From assembly GCF_002778325.1 (NCBI RefSeq), contig NZ_NESI01000006.1:180667-244666 (forward strand): DNA of 64,000 nt, written 5' to 3'. The notes below the pieces were generated by a model that did no database searches, was not told where the DNA came from, and was given only the letters and a program-made list of their open reading frames with translations. A program made the translations under genes and the position numbers. This DNA comes from Limnohabitans sp. B9-3 (GTDB lineage: Bacteria; Pseudomonadota; Gammaproteobacteria; Burkholderiales; Burkholderiaceae_C). Positions 8,548-17,022 of this stretch are shown here, piece after piece. Each line of letters opens with the position of its first letter. Within the stretch, counting starts at the first letter, position 1.

Positions 8548-9669
8548 TCAAGTTTTTAAAAGTTGTTGAAGCCCGTGGGCGAATGATGACAGACGGTCCA
8601 AATTATGAATCGCGACTTGCGCGTCGCAACATTCGGACAAGACCTTGGGTCCACGCGCCAAAGGTGCGTAGCCGTCAAAGCGCAGCAAGGGATTGAGCCA
8701 CAACACATGACGGGCGTGATGCTTGAGCCACTGCATTTCGTGCCGCAACGCATCAGGCTCACCGGTGTCCAAGCCGTCGGTGATGAGCAACACCACCGAA
8801 CGCCTTGCGGTCAGGGTGCGTGCATAGCGCTGACGCAGCGTCGCCAGTGAGGCGCCCAAACGCGTGCCACCACCAAAGTCAGACACCGCAAGGTTGACCG
8901 ATTGCAGCATGGCATCGGGATCGCGCAGCGCAAACGCAGAGCGCAGGTCCGTCAAGTCGGTACCGAACGTGAAGACGGTCCTCGAGCCTTGCGAGGTGCG
9001 CTGGTGCAAAAAGGCCAGCAACATGCGTGCATAGGGTGCCATGGAGCCGGAGACATCTAGCAGCACCAGCAAAGGCAAGGGCTGTTCTCGCCTCCGCTGA
9101 CGCGGCACATGCACCACCTCACCGCCGTGACGCGCCGCACTGCGCATGAGCCTTGACCAATCCACACGCGAACCCCGTTCGCTGCGACACCAACGCCGGC
9201 TTTTAACCTTTGGCATCTCCAAGCGCATGGCTTTCACGTGGTGTTGCAGTTGCAAAAATTCGTCGGCACTCAAGCTCAAAAAATCCGCCTGTCGCAAGCG
9301 CTTAAAGTCACTGGCGTTGAGTGCGAGCATTGGCGCGCGCTCATCGTCGTGAGGCAGCAACGCTGTGTTGCGGCTCTGTTGGGCACGACGGTGCTTTGGC
9401 GCTGCGTTGTCATCGGCGAAGCTAGGCAGGCCCTCAGAAGGATTGACGTGCGTCCATCGCTGCCAATGTGCCTCAAGCACCTGAAGAAACACATCTCGGT
9501 CTTCTTGACGGCTCACAAACACAGCCTCTAAGGCATCACGCACATCCTCTAACCGATCCAGCGCCACAAGACCCAAAGCCTGAACCGCCATGGCCATGCG
9601 CCCCGCATCCACGACCAGGCCTGCACCACGTAAGCTGCGGCCCAACATCACCAGTTGTTCGGTCAGCAT
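8548..9669 (-). CDS. CoxE-like VWA-domain protein
   Basis: Protein of 373 residues with a C-terminal von Willebrand A domain. The metal-ion site motif DVSGSM is near residue 205 (LLVLLDVSGSMAPYARM), and the ending is the CoxE type with GTRLGASLATLRQRY and LLITDGLDTGEPD. Together with the AAA protein just upstream (CoxD-like) it belongs to the MoxR/VWA pairs that help mature metal centres. In Oligotropha, CoxD and CoxE help assemble the CuSMo cluster. The start is uncertain: I take the ATG at 9669, 11 bases after the ATPase stop, although a GTG inside the ATPase gene (9816) is also open and no good ribosome site marks either. Confidence 0.78.
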   Translation of the reverse strand: MLTEQLVMLGRSLRGAGLVVDAGRMAMAVQALGLVALDRLEDVRDALEAVFVSRQEDRDVFLQVLEAHWQRWTHVNPSEGLPSFADDNAAPKHRRAQQSRNTALLPHDDERAPMLALNASDFKRLRQADFLSLSADEFLQLQHHVKAMRLEMPKVKSRRWCRSERGSRVDWSRLMRSAARHGGEVVHVPRQRRREQPLPLLVLLDVSGSMAPYARMLLAFLHQRTSQGSRTVFTFGTDLTDLRSAFALRDPDAMLQSVNLAVSDFGGGTRLGASLATLRQRYARTLTARRSVVLLITDGLDTGEPDALRHEMQWLKHHARHVLWLNPLLRFDGYAPLARGPKVLSECCDAQVAIHNLDRLSSFAHGLQQLLKT

Positions 9670-9680
9670 GCAGTCGGGGC

Positions 9681-10571
9681 TCAGGCCAGCAAAGCGTCGA
9701 GTGAGTTTTGCAAGTTCAACACATCGTCTTGTTGCTTGAACAACACACCCGCGGTGTCCATCACACACTCGGCATCTAGGTGCTGGGCCTGCAGCATCAC
9801 CAAGGCCCGCGCCCACTCCACACTTTCAGCAATGCCGGGCAAACGCTCAAAATTCGAGGCAAATGCCGCACTCCGAACTTTGGCCACAAAGGCCGCCACT
9901 TGCGCGGCCAAGGCCTCAGTGGCCTGCGGCACTTGGGTACGCACAATGGCGAGCTCGCGGGCTTGGTCTGGGTAATCCATCCAGTGAAACAAGCAACGTC
10001 GTTTCACCGCGTCGTGCAAATCTCGGGTCCGGTTGCTGGTCAAAATGGTGATGGGCGGCACCGTCGCTTTGACCGTGCCCAACTCTGGAATGCTGATTTG
10101 GTACTCGCCCAAATACTCCAAAAGAAATGCTTCAAACGGTTCGTCCGCGCGGTCTACCTCATCGATCAGCAGCACCGCACCAGGCGCGGGCATGTCTAAG
10201 GCTTGCAACAAAGGGCGGCGAATCAAAAAGCGGTCTTGGTAGACCGCCTGCTCCAAGTTGCTCGTGGCATCGGGGCTCTGGATAGCTCGCAAATGCAGCA
10301 ACTGAGCCGCGTGGTTCCACTCGTACAAAGCCTCACGTTGCTCCATGCCGTCATAGCACTGCAAGCGCAGCATCTGGCGCTGCATCACACGCGCCAAGGC
10401 TTTAGCCAACTCGGTCTTGCCCACACCGGGCGCACCCTCGAGCAGCAACGGCCGCTCCAAGCGAAGTGCCAAAAACACAGCGGTGGCCAATCGCCGCTCA
10501 GCCAAATACCCTTCTTGGGCCAGCGCGGCCATCAAGGCATCGATGGATGCCAGCGCCCCCGCTGGACTCAT
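9681..10571 (-). CDS. CoxD-like MoxR-family AAA ATPase
   Basis: AAA+ ATPase of 296 residues. Walker A is GAPGVGKTE at about residues 44-52, Walker B is VLLIDEVDRAD at about 133-143, and sensor ILTSNRTRDLHD follows near 174. It resembles CoxD, a chaperone needed for activating the metal cofactor of molybdenum hydroxylases. The ATG overlaps the stop of the medium-subunit gene by four bases, so translation is probably coupled. It works with the VWA protein encoded next. As there is no sign of a CO-type active site in the large subunit, these accessories are serving a different hydroxylase. Confidence 0.83.
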   Translation of the reverse strand: MSPAGALASIDALMAALAQEGYLAERRLATAVFLALRLERPLLLEGAPGVGKTELAKALARVMQRQMLRLQCYDGMEQREALYEWNHAAQLLHLRAIQSPDATSNLEQAVYQDRFLIRRPLLQALDMPAPGAVLLIDEVDRADEPFEAFLLEYLGEYQISIPELGTVKATVPPITILTSNRTRDLHDAVKRRCLFHWMDYPDQARELAIVRTQVPQATEALAAQVAAFVAKVRSAAFASNFERLPGIAESVEWARALVMLQAQHLDAECVMDTAGVLFKQQDDVLNLQNSLDALLA

Positions 10572-11359
10572 GCCAAGGCCTGCTGCACCGCGCGTTGGGT
10601 TTGCACTTTGATCAAATGGGCACGGTAATCGGCAGAGGCATGCAAGTCGGCATTGAGCTCGCTGGCATCAAACACCACATCGGCCACAGCTTCTGGCGTG
10701 AAGCTCTGGCTTAAAGCGGCTTCTAAACCTGAATGACGAAACACCCCATTGCCAGCGCCCGTCACGGCCACGCGCGCACCGGTCGCGGTTTGCGCCACAA
10801 ACACCCCCACCAACGCGAAGCGCGAAGCAGGTTGTTTGAACTTGGTATAGGCAGAGCGCGAAGCGGCTGGAAAAGCAACCGCCGTGATGACCTCACCCGG
10901 CTCCAAAGCCGTGGCATACATGCCTTGAAAAAACTCATCGGCTGCGATCTGACGGCGGTCGGTGTGCACCGTCGCGCCCAAGGCGAGCAAGGCACTCGGG
11001 TAGCAAGCGGCAGGGTCGTTGTTGGCCACAGAACCACCCAAGGTGCCCATGGCACGCACTTGGCGATCGCCAATGCCAGCGGCTAAGGCCGCCAAGCCTG
11101 GCAAGGCAGCGCGCAAACCTGCGTGCTGGGCAACATCTTGATGGCGCGCGAACGCGCCCACCACCCAACTGTCGCCACTTTGGCGAATGCCTTGTAGCTC
11201 GCTCAGCGCAGACAAATCAACCAACTGCTCAGGACTCAACAACCGTTGCTTCATCGACGCCAAGATGGTTTGCCCGCCTGCAAGCGCTTGACCACCCGCC
11301 GCCAACAGCGACAAGGCTTGATCCAAAGACGTTGGGCGCTCGTACGTGAATGCATACAT
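10568..11359 (-). CDS. Molybdenum hydroxylase medium (FAD) subunit, CoxM-like
   Basis: FAD-binding subunit of 263 residues. It starts MYAFTYERPTSLDQALSLLA and has the FAD pyrophosphate loop ALAGGQTILASMKQR at residues 25-39 and the second FAD motif GDRQVRAMGTLGGSVANNDP at about residues 97-116. It passes electrons from the iron-sulfur subunit to the acceptor. AAGGAG precedes the ATG. Gene order here is large, small, medium, then CoxD, CoxE and CoxG; classical CO dehydrogenase operons run medium, small, large. Confidence 0.88.
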   Translation of the reverse strand: MYAFTYERPTSLDQALSLLAAGGQALAGGQTILASMKQRLLSPEQLVDLSALSELQGIRQSGDSWVVGAFARHQDVAQHAGLRAALPGLAALAAGIGDRQVRAMGTLGGSVANNDPAACYPSALLALGATVHTDRRQIAADEFFQGMYATALEPGEVITAVAFPAASRSAYTKFKQPASRFALVGVFVAQTATGARVAVTGAGNGVFRHSGLEAALSQSFTPEAVADVVFDASELNADLHASADYRAHLIKVQTQRAVQQALA

Positions 11360-11371
11360 AACGCGTGCTCC

Positions 11372-11851
11372 TTAAGCCTTCATGTCTGCAGCGCCTTGCT
11401 GCACAGCCAACACAATGTTTTGATAACCGGTGCAACGGCACAGATTGCCCTCCAGCGCATGACGCACATCTTGCGCATCCACCGCTGAATTTTTTTGGCA
11501 AAAGCCCACCGCCGCCATCACCATGCCTGGCGTACAAAAACCGCACTGCAAGCCGTGGCAGGATTTGAACGCTTCTTGCATGGGGTGCAGCGTGCCATCG
11601 GCACTGGCCAAACCTTCAATGGTGGTGATTTCTGCACCCTGCGCTTGCGCGAGCAGCACGTTGCACGACTTGATGGCGTTGCCATTCATCAACACCGTGC
11701 AAGCACCGCACTGAGCCGTGTCGCAACCCACATGGGTGCCGGTGAGTTGCAAGTGTTCGCGCAAGGCCTGCACCAGCAAGGTGTTGGGTGCTGCATCTAG
11801 GGTGACGGCTTGGCCGTTCACGGTCAAAGTAACTGGCATCAAAGTGTCCAT
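11372..11851 (-). CDS. Molybdenum hydroxylase small [2Fe-2S] subunit, CoxS-like
   Basis: Iron-sulfur subunit of 159 residues. The plant-type cluster motif is CDTAQCGACTVLMNG (C43, C48, C51) with C63 after it. The second cluster is formed by CGFCTPG (C102, C105) and CRCTGY (C137, C139). Both clusters are therefore complete. The start lies four bases after the large-subunit stop and uses the AAGG inside the end of that gene as ribosome site, so coupling is likely. It carries electrons from the molybdenum site to FAD. Confidence 0.9.
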   Translation of the reverse strand: MDTLMPVTLTVNGQAVTLDAAPNTLLVQALREHLQLTGTHVGCDTAQCGACTVLMNGNAIKSCNVLLAQAQGAEITTIEGLASADGTLHPMQEAFKSCHGLQCGFCTPGMVMAAVGFCQKNSAVDAQDVRHALEGNLCRCTGYQNIVLAVQQGAADMKA

Positions 11852-11855
11852 TTTT

Positions 11856-14162
11856 TTAGCCTTGTTGCATCAAGCGCCAAAGGCGATAAGGGGTCAGCGG
11901 CATTTGCAACTGAGAAGATAAATCAGCACGACCATGACGGGCCAAGGCATCGGCCACGGCATTGACCACGGCAGGCGTGGCACCAATGGTGCCAAGTTCG
12001 CCCACGCCTTTCACGCCCAACACGTTGTTTTTACAAGGAATGCTTTCGTCCGTGTGGGTGTCAAACAAGCCCGGCATGATGTCTGCGTGTGGCACGGCGT
12101 AGTCCATCAAACTGCCGGTCAAGAGCTGGCCCGTTTCAGGGTCATACACCACCTCCTCCAGCAAGGCTTGGCCAATGCCTTGCACGGCACCGCCATCGAG
12201 TTGGCCGCGCACAATGATCGGGTTGACCACACGCCCCACGTCGTTCATCGAGGTGTAAGAGACCACCTGCACTTCGCCGGTTTGCGGGTCTAACTCGACC
12301 TCACACACATGGCAACCATTGGGCCAGGTCGGGCCACTGGCAGAGGTGGTGGAGTTGAGTTCAATGCGTTGCTCAGGCTGACGCGCCGCCAATTCGGCCA
12401 AGCCAATTTTCAGGTCTGTGCCCACCACATGGAAAGCGCCTTGCTCGTAGCGCAAGTCTTGCGATGAGGCTTCCAAAGCCTCCGCCGCCAAGTCTTGGGC
12501 TTTGTCTAAGGTTTGCTTGGCGCCCACACTCACGGCCGAGCCGCCGGTGAACAACGAACGCGAGCCCGCGCTGCCAAACCCGTTGCCGCGATCGGTGTCA
12601 CCCATGACGATGCGCACTTGAGACAACGGCACACCGAACACGTCCACCACCAATTGCGCCAATGACGTGGCAATGCCCTGCCCCATGGCGTTGACGGCGG
12701 TAAACACTTCGATCACACCATCGGGCAGCACCTGCACGTGCACGTTTTCTTCCAAGGCGTTGCCGCCCGTCCACTCTAAGAACGTGGCCACACCCAAACC
12801 GCGCCAGCGTCCGCGCTGCGCAGACTGCTGGGCGCGCTCTGCAAAGCTGTCCCACTTGGCTTGTGCCAAGCCTTGGTCCATGATGGACGCAAAGTTGCCC
12901 GTGTCATAGGTTTGACCCATGGGGTTTTTGTAAGGCATTTGCGAAGGCGCAATCATGTTGCGGCGGCGCAATTCAATGCGGTCGATGCCAGACTGCCGTG
13001 CAGCCTCGTCCATCAAACGCTCCATGTTGTAGATCGCTTCTGGACGACCTGCACCTCGGTAAGCGCCAGTCGACGAGGTGTTGGTCAACACGCCCACAAA
13101 GTGGAAATCGATCAGCTGTATGTCGTACACGCTGCTTTGCACCCATGGGCCAATCAAGAGTTGAATGGCCACACCCGTCATCGACGGGTAGGCACCCACG
13201 TTGGCAAGCGTGTCGATCCGCAAAGCCAAAATCTTGCCTTGTGCATCCAGCGCCATCCCCGCTTTGACGGACACGTCGCGGCCATGCGCACTGCTCAAAA
13301 AGTCTTCGCCGCGGTCGGCAATCCATTTGACGGGGCGCTGCAAGGTATGGGCGGCATAGGCCACCACCAAGTCTTCAGGGTAAGCGCCGGTTTTCATGCC
13401 AAACCCACCGCCCACATCACCCACCACCACGCGCACTTGCGAGGTGGGAAGCCCCAGCAAGTCACACACCAAAGTGCGCACGCCCGTTGGCATTTGCGTG
13501 CTCATGCGCACCACCAAACGACCTTGTTCTGGGGTTACCAACACGCTGCGCGGCTCAATCGTCAAGGCCACCAAGCGTTGGTTGGTGATGTCGAGTTGCA
13601 CCACATGTGCCGCTTGAGCAAAGGCCTGGGCTGTGGCAGCCGCATCGCCATAACGTGTTTCGGCTACACGGTTGTCGGGCGCATCACACAGCAAAGGTGC
13701 ATCTGCTTTCAGTGCGTCATCGAAGGTCACCGCACAAGGCAACTCTTCAAATTCCACCATCACGGCTTCAGCGGCAATGCGTGCCTGCTCTTCCGTATCT
13801 GCCACCACGGCGGCCACAGCCTCGCCCACGTAGCGCACGCGGTCAGCCGCCAAAATGCGTCGATCGGGCGATGCGGCGGGTGTGCCATCTGCACGGGTGA
13901 AATTCACGGGCCTGGGCATGGGTTTCATGCCTGCGTCTTTGAGTTGCGGGCCCGTCACCACCAAGTGCACGCCAGGCATGGCCTCGGCCGCAGAGGTGTC
14001 AATAGACACAATGCGTGCGTGCGCATAAGGCGAACGCACAAAGCACAAACGGGTTTGACCGTCTGGCGTGATGTCGTTGGCATAGACGCCAGCGCCCTTG
14101 AGCAACTGCGTGTCTTCCAAACGCTGAACAGCTTGTCCGCTGCCAAATTTTGAGGGGTTCAC
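11856..14162 (-). CDS. Molybdenum hydroxylase large subunit, aldehyde oxidase-type
   Basis: Molybdopterin-binding catalytic subunit of about 768 residues in the xanthine dehydrogenase family. It includes the GGGFGMK loop near 253-259 and EVELDPQTGEV in the C-terminal half. The active-site loop reads GAYRGAGRPEA (about 362-372). True aerobic CO dehydrogenase has AYRCSFR with the copper-binding cysteine, so this is a form II-like aldehyde or heterocycle hydroxylase despite its Cox-type neighbours. There is no good ATG. A GTG at 14162 sits ten bases after GGAG; TTG codons at 14165 and 14171 are alternatives. The substrate is unknown, perhaps an aromatic aldehyde from the TPP enzyme. Confidence 0.88.
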   Translation of the reverse strand: MNPSKFGSGQAVQRLEDTQLLKGAGVYANDITPDGQTRLCFVRSPYAHARIVSIDTSAAEAMPGVHLVVTGPQLKDAGMKPMPRPVNFTRADGTPAASPDRRILAADRVRYVGEAVAAVVADTEEQARIAAEAVMVEFEELPCAVTFDDALKADAPLLCDAPDNRVAETRYGDAAATAQAFAQAAHVVQLDITNQRLVALTIEPRSVLVTPEQGRLVVRMSTQMPTGVRTLVCDLLGLPTSQVRVVVGDVGGGFGMKTGAYPEDLVVAYAAHTLQRPVKWIADRGEDFLSSAHGRDVSVKAGMALDAQGKILALRIDTLANVGAYPSMTGVAIQLLIGPWVQSSVYDIQLIDFHFVGVLTNTSSTGAYRGAGRPEAIYNMERLMDEAARQSGIDRIELRRRNMIAPSQMPYKNPMGQTYDTGNFASIMDQGLAQAKWDSFAERAQQSAQRGRWRGLGVATFLEWTGGNALEENVHVQVLPDGVIEVFTAVNAMGQGIATSLAQLVVDVFGVPLSQVRIVMGDTDRGNGFGSAGSRSLFTGGSAVSVGAKQTLDKAQDLAAEALEASSQDLRYEQGAFHVVGTDLKIGLAELAARQPEQRIELNSTTSASGPTWPNGCHVCEVELDPQTGEVQVVSYTSMNDVGRVVNPIIVRGQLDGGAVQGIGQALLEEVVYDPETGQLLTGSLMDYAVPHADIMPGLFDTHTDESIPCKNNVLGVKGVGELGTIGATPAVVNAVADALARHGRADLSSQLQMPLTPYRLWRLMQQG

Positions 14163-14202
14163 CAAGTTCAATCTCCGTAAAGTTCAAGCCACTGACACAC
14201 GA

Positions 14203-15177
14203 TCAGTTGGCTTTGATGTTTTTCTCTGTCGCCACTTGACGCCAAGCGTTGATCTCTTGCGTGATCATTTTGTCAAATTGCTCGGGGGTGTTGCTGACAG
14301 GCGTGATGGCCAGGCCCGTGATGCGTTTTTTAACATCAGGCAATTCCAACACACGCGCCACTTCCTCTTGAATTCTTTTGACAATCGCAGGCGGTGTGCC
14401 AGCGGGGGCAAGTAGACCACTCCAAAACGACACGTTGATGTCAACGCCCAGCTCTGTCATGGTGGGCACATTTGGCAAGTCTTTCAAACGCTCACCGGAT
14501 GTAACGGCCATGGCCTTGACACGACCACCCTGTAAGGCGGTCAAAGCCGGGCCTGTATCAATCAAGGTCATCGTCACATCTTGGGTCATGACGGCCGTGA
14601 TGGCGTCAGCGCTTCCTTTGTAGGGGATGTGCTGAAAACGTGTGCCGGTTTTCCCGTTGAACAATTCGGCAATCAACTGAAACGAGGCAGAAGGCGCGCT
14701 GTAGTTGACCTTGTCTGGGTTTTGTTTGGCAAAAGCGACCATCTCCGTCACCGACTTGGCGGGGTTGTTGGCCTGCGTGAGCATCACCAACGGGAACGTG
14801 CCGACCAAAGAAATGGGGGCGAAGTCTTGCGGCGTGTAGGGCAGCTTGGCGTAAAGCACATGGTTGAAAACGATGGGGCCACTGGCCCCCATCAACAAGG
14901 TGTAGCCATCGGGTTTGGCTTTGGCCACATAACTTGCGCCAACAATGGAGGCAACGCCCGGCCGGTTTTCGACAATCACGGACTGACCGAGGCTGAGCGT
15001 TAATTTTTCGGCCACGATGCGCGCCAGCACATCATTAGCGCCACCGGGTGAGTAACCCACCACGATGGTGATCGGGCGCGTTGGGAAATCAGCGGCAGCG
15101 CTAAAAAGTGGGGTCAGCAAAGCACCCATACAGACCAGCTTGGTCAAAAACGTACGCTTACGAGCAAACACAGACAT
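14203..15177 (-). CDS. Bug/TctC-family periplasmic receptor
   Basis: Extracytoplasmic binding protein of 324 residues, with a signal peptide over about residues 1-29 and mature start FPTRPITIVVGYSPGG. The Bug fold anchors are visible: GGANDVLARIV, VENRPG and the later HIPYKGS. These proteins bind small carboxylates or aromatic acids and feed tripartite TctAB permeases, but no tctAB is adjacent. It is tucked between the TPP enzyme and the large hydroxylase subunit, so it likely binds the pathway's starting acid. The ATG at 15177 has AAGGA upstream and keeps it clear of the preceding gene. Confidence 0.88.
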   Translation of the reverse strand: MSVFARKRTFLTKLVCMGALLTPLFSAAADFPTRPITIVVGYSPGGANDVLARIVAEKLTLSLGQSVIVENRPGVASIVGASYVAKAKPDGYTLLMGASGPIVFNHVLYAKLPYTPQDFAPISLVGTFPLVMLTQANNPAKSVTEMVAFAKQNPDKVNYSAPSASFQLIAELFNGKTGTRFQHIPYKGSADAITAVMTQDVTMTLIDTGPALTALQGGRVKAMAVTSGERLKDLPNVPTMTELGVDINVSFWSGLLAPAGTPPAIVKRIQEEVARVLELPDVKKRITGLAITPVSNTPEQFDKMITQEINAWRQVATEKNIKAN

Positions 15178-15203
15178 GGTTAAAAGTTCCTTGAAAACTG
15201 GCA

Positions 15204-16934
15204 TCACTGAAGACCGATTTGCACATTCAACACGGCGGCGCGGCCATCATGCAAGGCTTGCAAACAACGGGCGATCGCATCGGGGACATCTGCAGGGTCG
15301 CTCACACATTCACCGAAAGCACCAAAGGCTTGCGCCACTTGCTCAAAGTGGCGCTCAGGGCCTTGCAAACGGGCTTGAAATTCATTGGACTGCGCAGCTT
15401 CGCCGTCGGGGTACACACGCAGCACCGCTTCTTTGACCGCCTGCCATCCTCCGTTGTCCAACACCACGGTGAAGATGGGCAAGTTGTAACGCTGCGCCGT
15501 GGCATACACCGAGGTAGGCGTTGAGAAATGAAAGCCACCATCGCCAACGATGTTCACCACCCGAACGTCAGGCTTGGCGAGTTTCACCCCCAGCGCCATG
15601 CCGCCGCTGTAGCCCAAACCACCCCCGGCCCCCCCCAACAAGGTGAGCGGTTGGCTACGCGAAATTTGGTTCAGCACAGCAGGTGTGTTGCGAATGGCCT
15701 CGTTGATCACCACATCGTCGGGCGCCAACGCTTGCCCGAGCTGCGCACACAGGTAGGCAGGACTGATCGCACCTGGCTTGCCTGGCTGAATGCCTAATTT
15801 TTCGATGTTGGCTTGACGCTGTTCGTGCTCAATTTGTATCTGTGCCATGCGCACAGCGACACGCGTGTGAAATGCAGCATCGGCCAGGGCCTTCACGTCA
15901 TCGATCACTTGTCGCAACACCGTGGCGCAATCGGCCTGCAAACGCACATCGGTGGCAAAGCCCCACATAGGGAAATCTTTTTTGATGGCATCCACATCCA
16001 CTTGTGTCCAGTGTGTGTGCGGGTTATCTTGCAAGAATTTGGGCAACCATGGCACGTCTACATCGAGCAACCACCCCACGTCGGTACTCGCCATGGAAAC
16101 ACCGGGATCGAACCCCGCAAAGCAAGGCGAAGCACGCGAGATACACAAATAGCTGGGGCTGAATTCAAACACCCGAATGCCGCACAGCTCGGCCAGGGCT
16201 TCCAGCGCCTGAACCGCTTCTGGTTTGCGCCCCAAATACGACGTGACGACGATGGGCCGATCGGCGGCCATCAGTTGCTCGGCCAGGCGACGCGCTGTTG
16301 AGGGTTCAACGCCACCGGCTAACACTGGGCCATATCGCTCGGCACTGAAGGCTTTCGCTTGGTCGTCGCCCCACGACTCGGCCAACACCTCACGGGGCAA
16401 GGTCAGATACACCGGGCCCGGCGGGTCACTTTGCATCACGGAATGACCACGGCGCAACACCTCTTGGGTGATCACGCCACTGGGCAAGTTGTATTCCCAT
16501 TTCACATACGGGCGCACCAAGCTGGCGATGTCAAACGGGTCTTGCACAAAGTGCACATAGTTGTCTCGCGAGCCTGGCAACTCACCGCGCAAGGTGTAGG
16601 GGGCCTTACCGGCAATGAGCATCACAGGCAATCGTGCTCGGAACATGTTGTGCATGCCCATGGCCGCGTTGGCGGTGCCAGCGTCCACATGCACCATCAC
16701 CGCCTGCCCTTTGCCTGTCACCGCGGCATAGCCTGCGGCCATGTGCATGGCCACGTTTTCATGCGGACACAGCACCACATTGGGATGCGCCAAGCCCTCG
16801 CGGTCCCAACGGGCCAGCTCTTCAATCAAAGAGACATGGTCTGTGCCCAAGTTGGAAAACACATGGTCCACCCCCAAATCTGTCAGCCCCTTCCAAAAAT
16901 AATGGGAGGTGGTGGCGTGGGTGTCAGAGTGCAT
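15204..16934 (-). CDS. Thiamine-diphosphate enzyme (acetolactate synthase/benzoylformate decarboxylase-like)
   Basis: Three-domain TPP enzyme of 576 residues and the first gene of the 11-gene operon. The catalytic glutamate is E59 in CPHENVAMHMAAGYA. The TPP-magnesium motif is GDGGFHF at about residues 463-469, ending in VVLDNGG. The middle domain is retained (about 200-340). Family members decarboxylate 2-oxo acids or join them; the residues near the active site do not let me choose. In this operon, decarboxylation of an aryl-2-oxo acid to an aldehyde would give a natural substrate for the molybdenum hydroxylase, which is inference. Oxalyl-CoA-type and sulfoacetaldehyde-type activities are also possible. 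The ATG has a weak ribosome site. Confidence 0.83.
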   Translation of the reverse strand: MHSDTHATTSHYFWKGLTDLGVDHVFSNLGTDHVSLIEELARWDREGLAHPNVVLCPHENVAMHMAAGYAAVTGKGQAVMVHVDAGTANAAMGMHNMFRARLPVMLIAGKAPYTLRGELPGSRDNYVHFVQDPFDIASLVRPYVKWEYNLPSGVITQEVLRRGHSVMQSDPPGPVYLTLPREVLAESWGDDQAKAFSAERYGPVLAGGVEPSTARRLAEQLMAADRPIVVTSYLGRKPEAVQALEALAELCGIRVFEFSPSYLCISRASPCFAGFDPGVSMASTDVGWLLDVDVPWLPKFLQDNPHTHWTQVDVDAIKKDFPMWGFATDVRLQADCATVLRQVIDDVKALADAAFHTRVAVRMAQIQIEHEQRQANIEKLGIQPGKPGAISPAYLCAQLGQALAPDDVVINEAIRNTPAVLNQISRSQPLTLLGGAGGGLGYSGGMALGVKLAKPDVRVVNIVGDGGFHFSTPTSVYATAQRYNLPIFTVVLDNGGWQAVKEAVLRVYPDGEAAQSNEFQARLQGPERHFEQVAQAFGAFGECVSDPADVPDAIARCLQALHDGRAAVLNVQIGLQ

Positions 16935-16993
16935 ATGAAACGGGCTCGGTGTATTTTCGTTAGCATGCTAGCAATCATTCTTCCCGCTTCTCG

Positions 16994-17009
16994 CTAGGGG
17001 ATTCCCTAG
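16994..17009. promoter_or_regulatory. Palindrome upstream of TPP-enzyme operon
   Basis: CTAGGG-GATT-CCCTAG is a perfect inverted repeat in the 88-base gap before the TPP enzyme and after a Bug receptor gene. No T-run follows, so an operator is more likely than a terminator. A smaller palindrome, TAGCATGCTA, lies closer to the gene. Confidence 0.4.
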
Positions 17010-17022
17010 AAAATACCAGCGC

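Noticed and set aside
12861..14153. Long plus-strand open frame (430 codons) opposite the molybdenum hydroxylase large subunit
   Set aside because: It is rich in His, Arg and Cys with no recognisable motif and lies wholly opposite a clear gene; it is a shadow of GC-rich codon bias.
11856..14162. Carbon monoxide dehydrogenase large subunit
   Set aside because: The active-site loop lacks the AYRCSFR cysteine; an aldehyde oxidase-type enzyme fits better.
16994..17009. Terminator for the Bug receptor gene at 17023
   Set aside because: Only six base pairs and no T-run on the needed strand.
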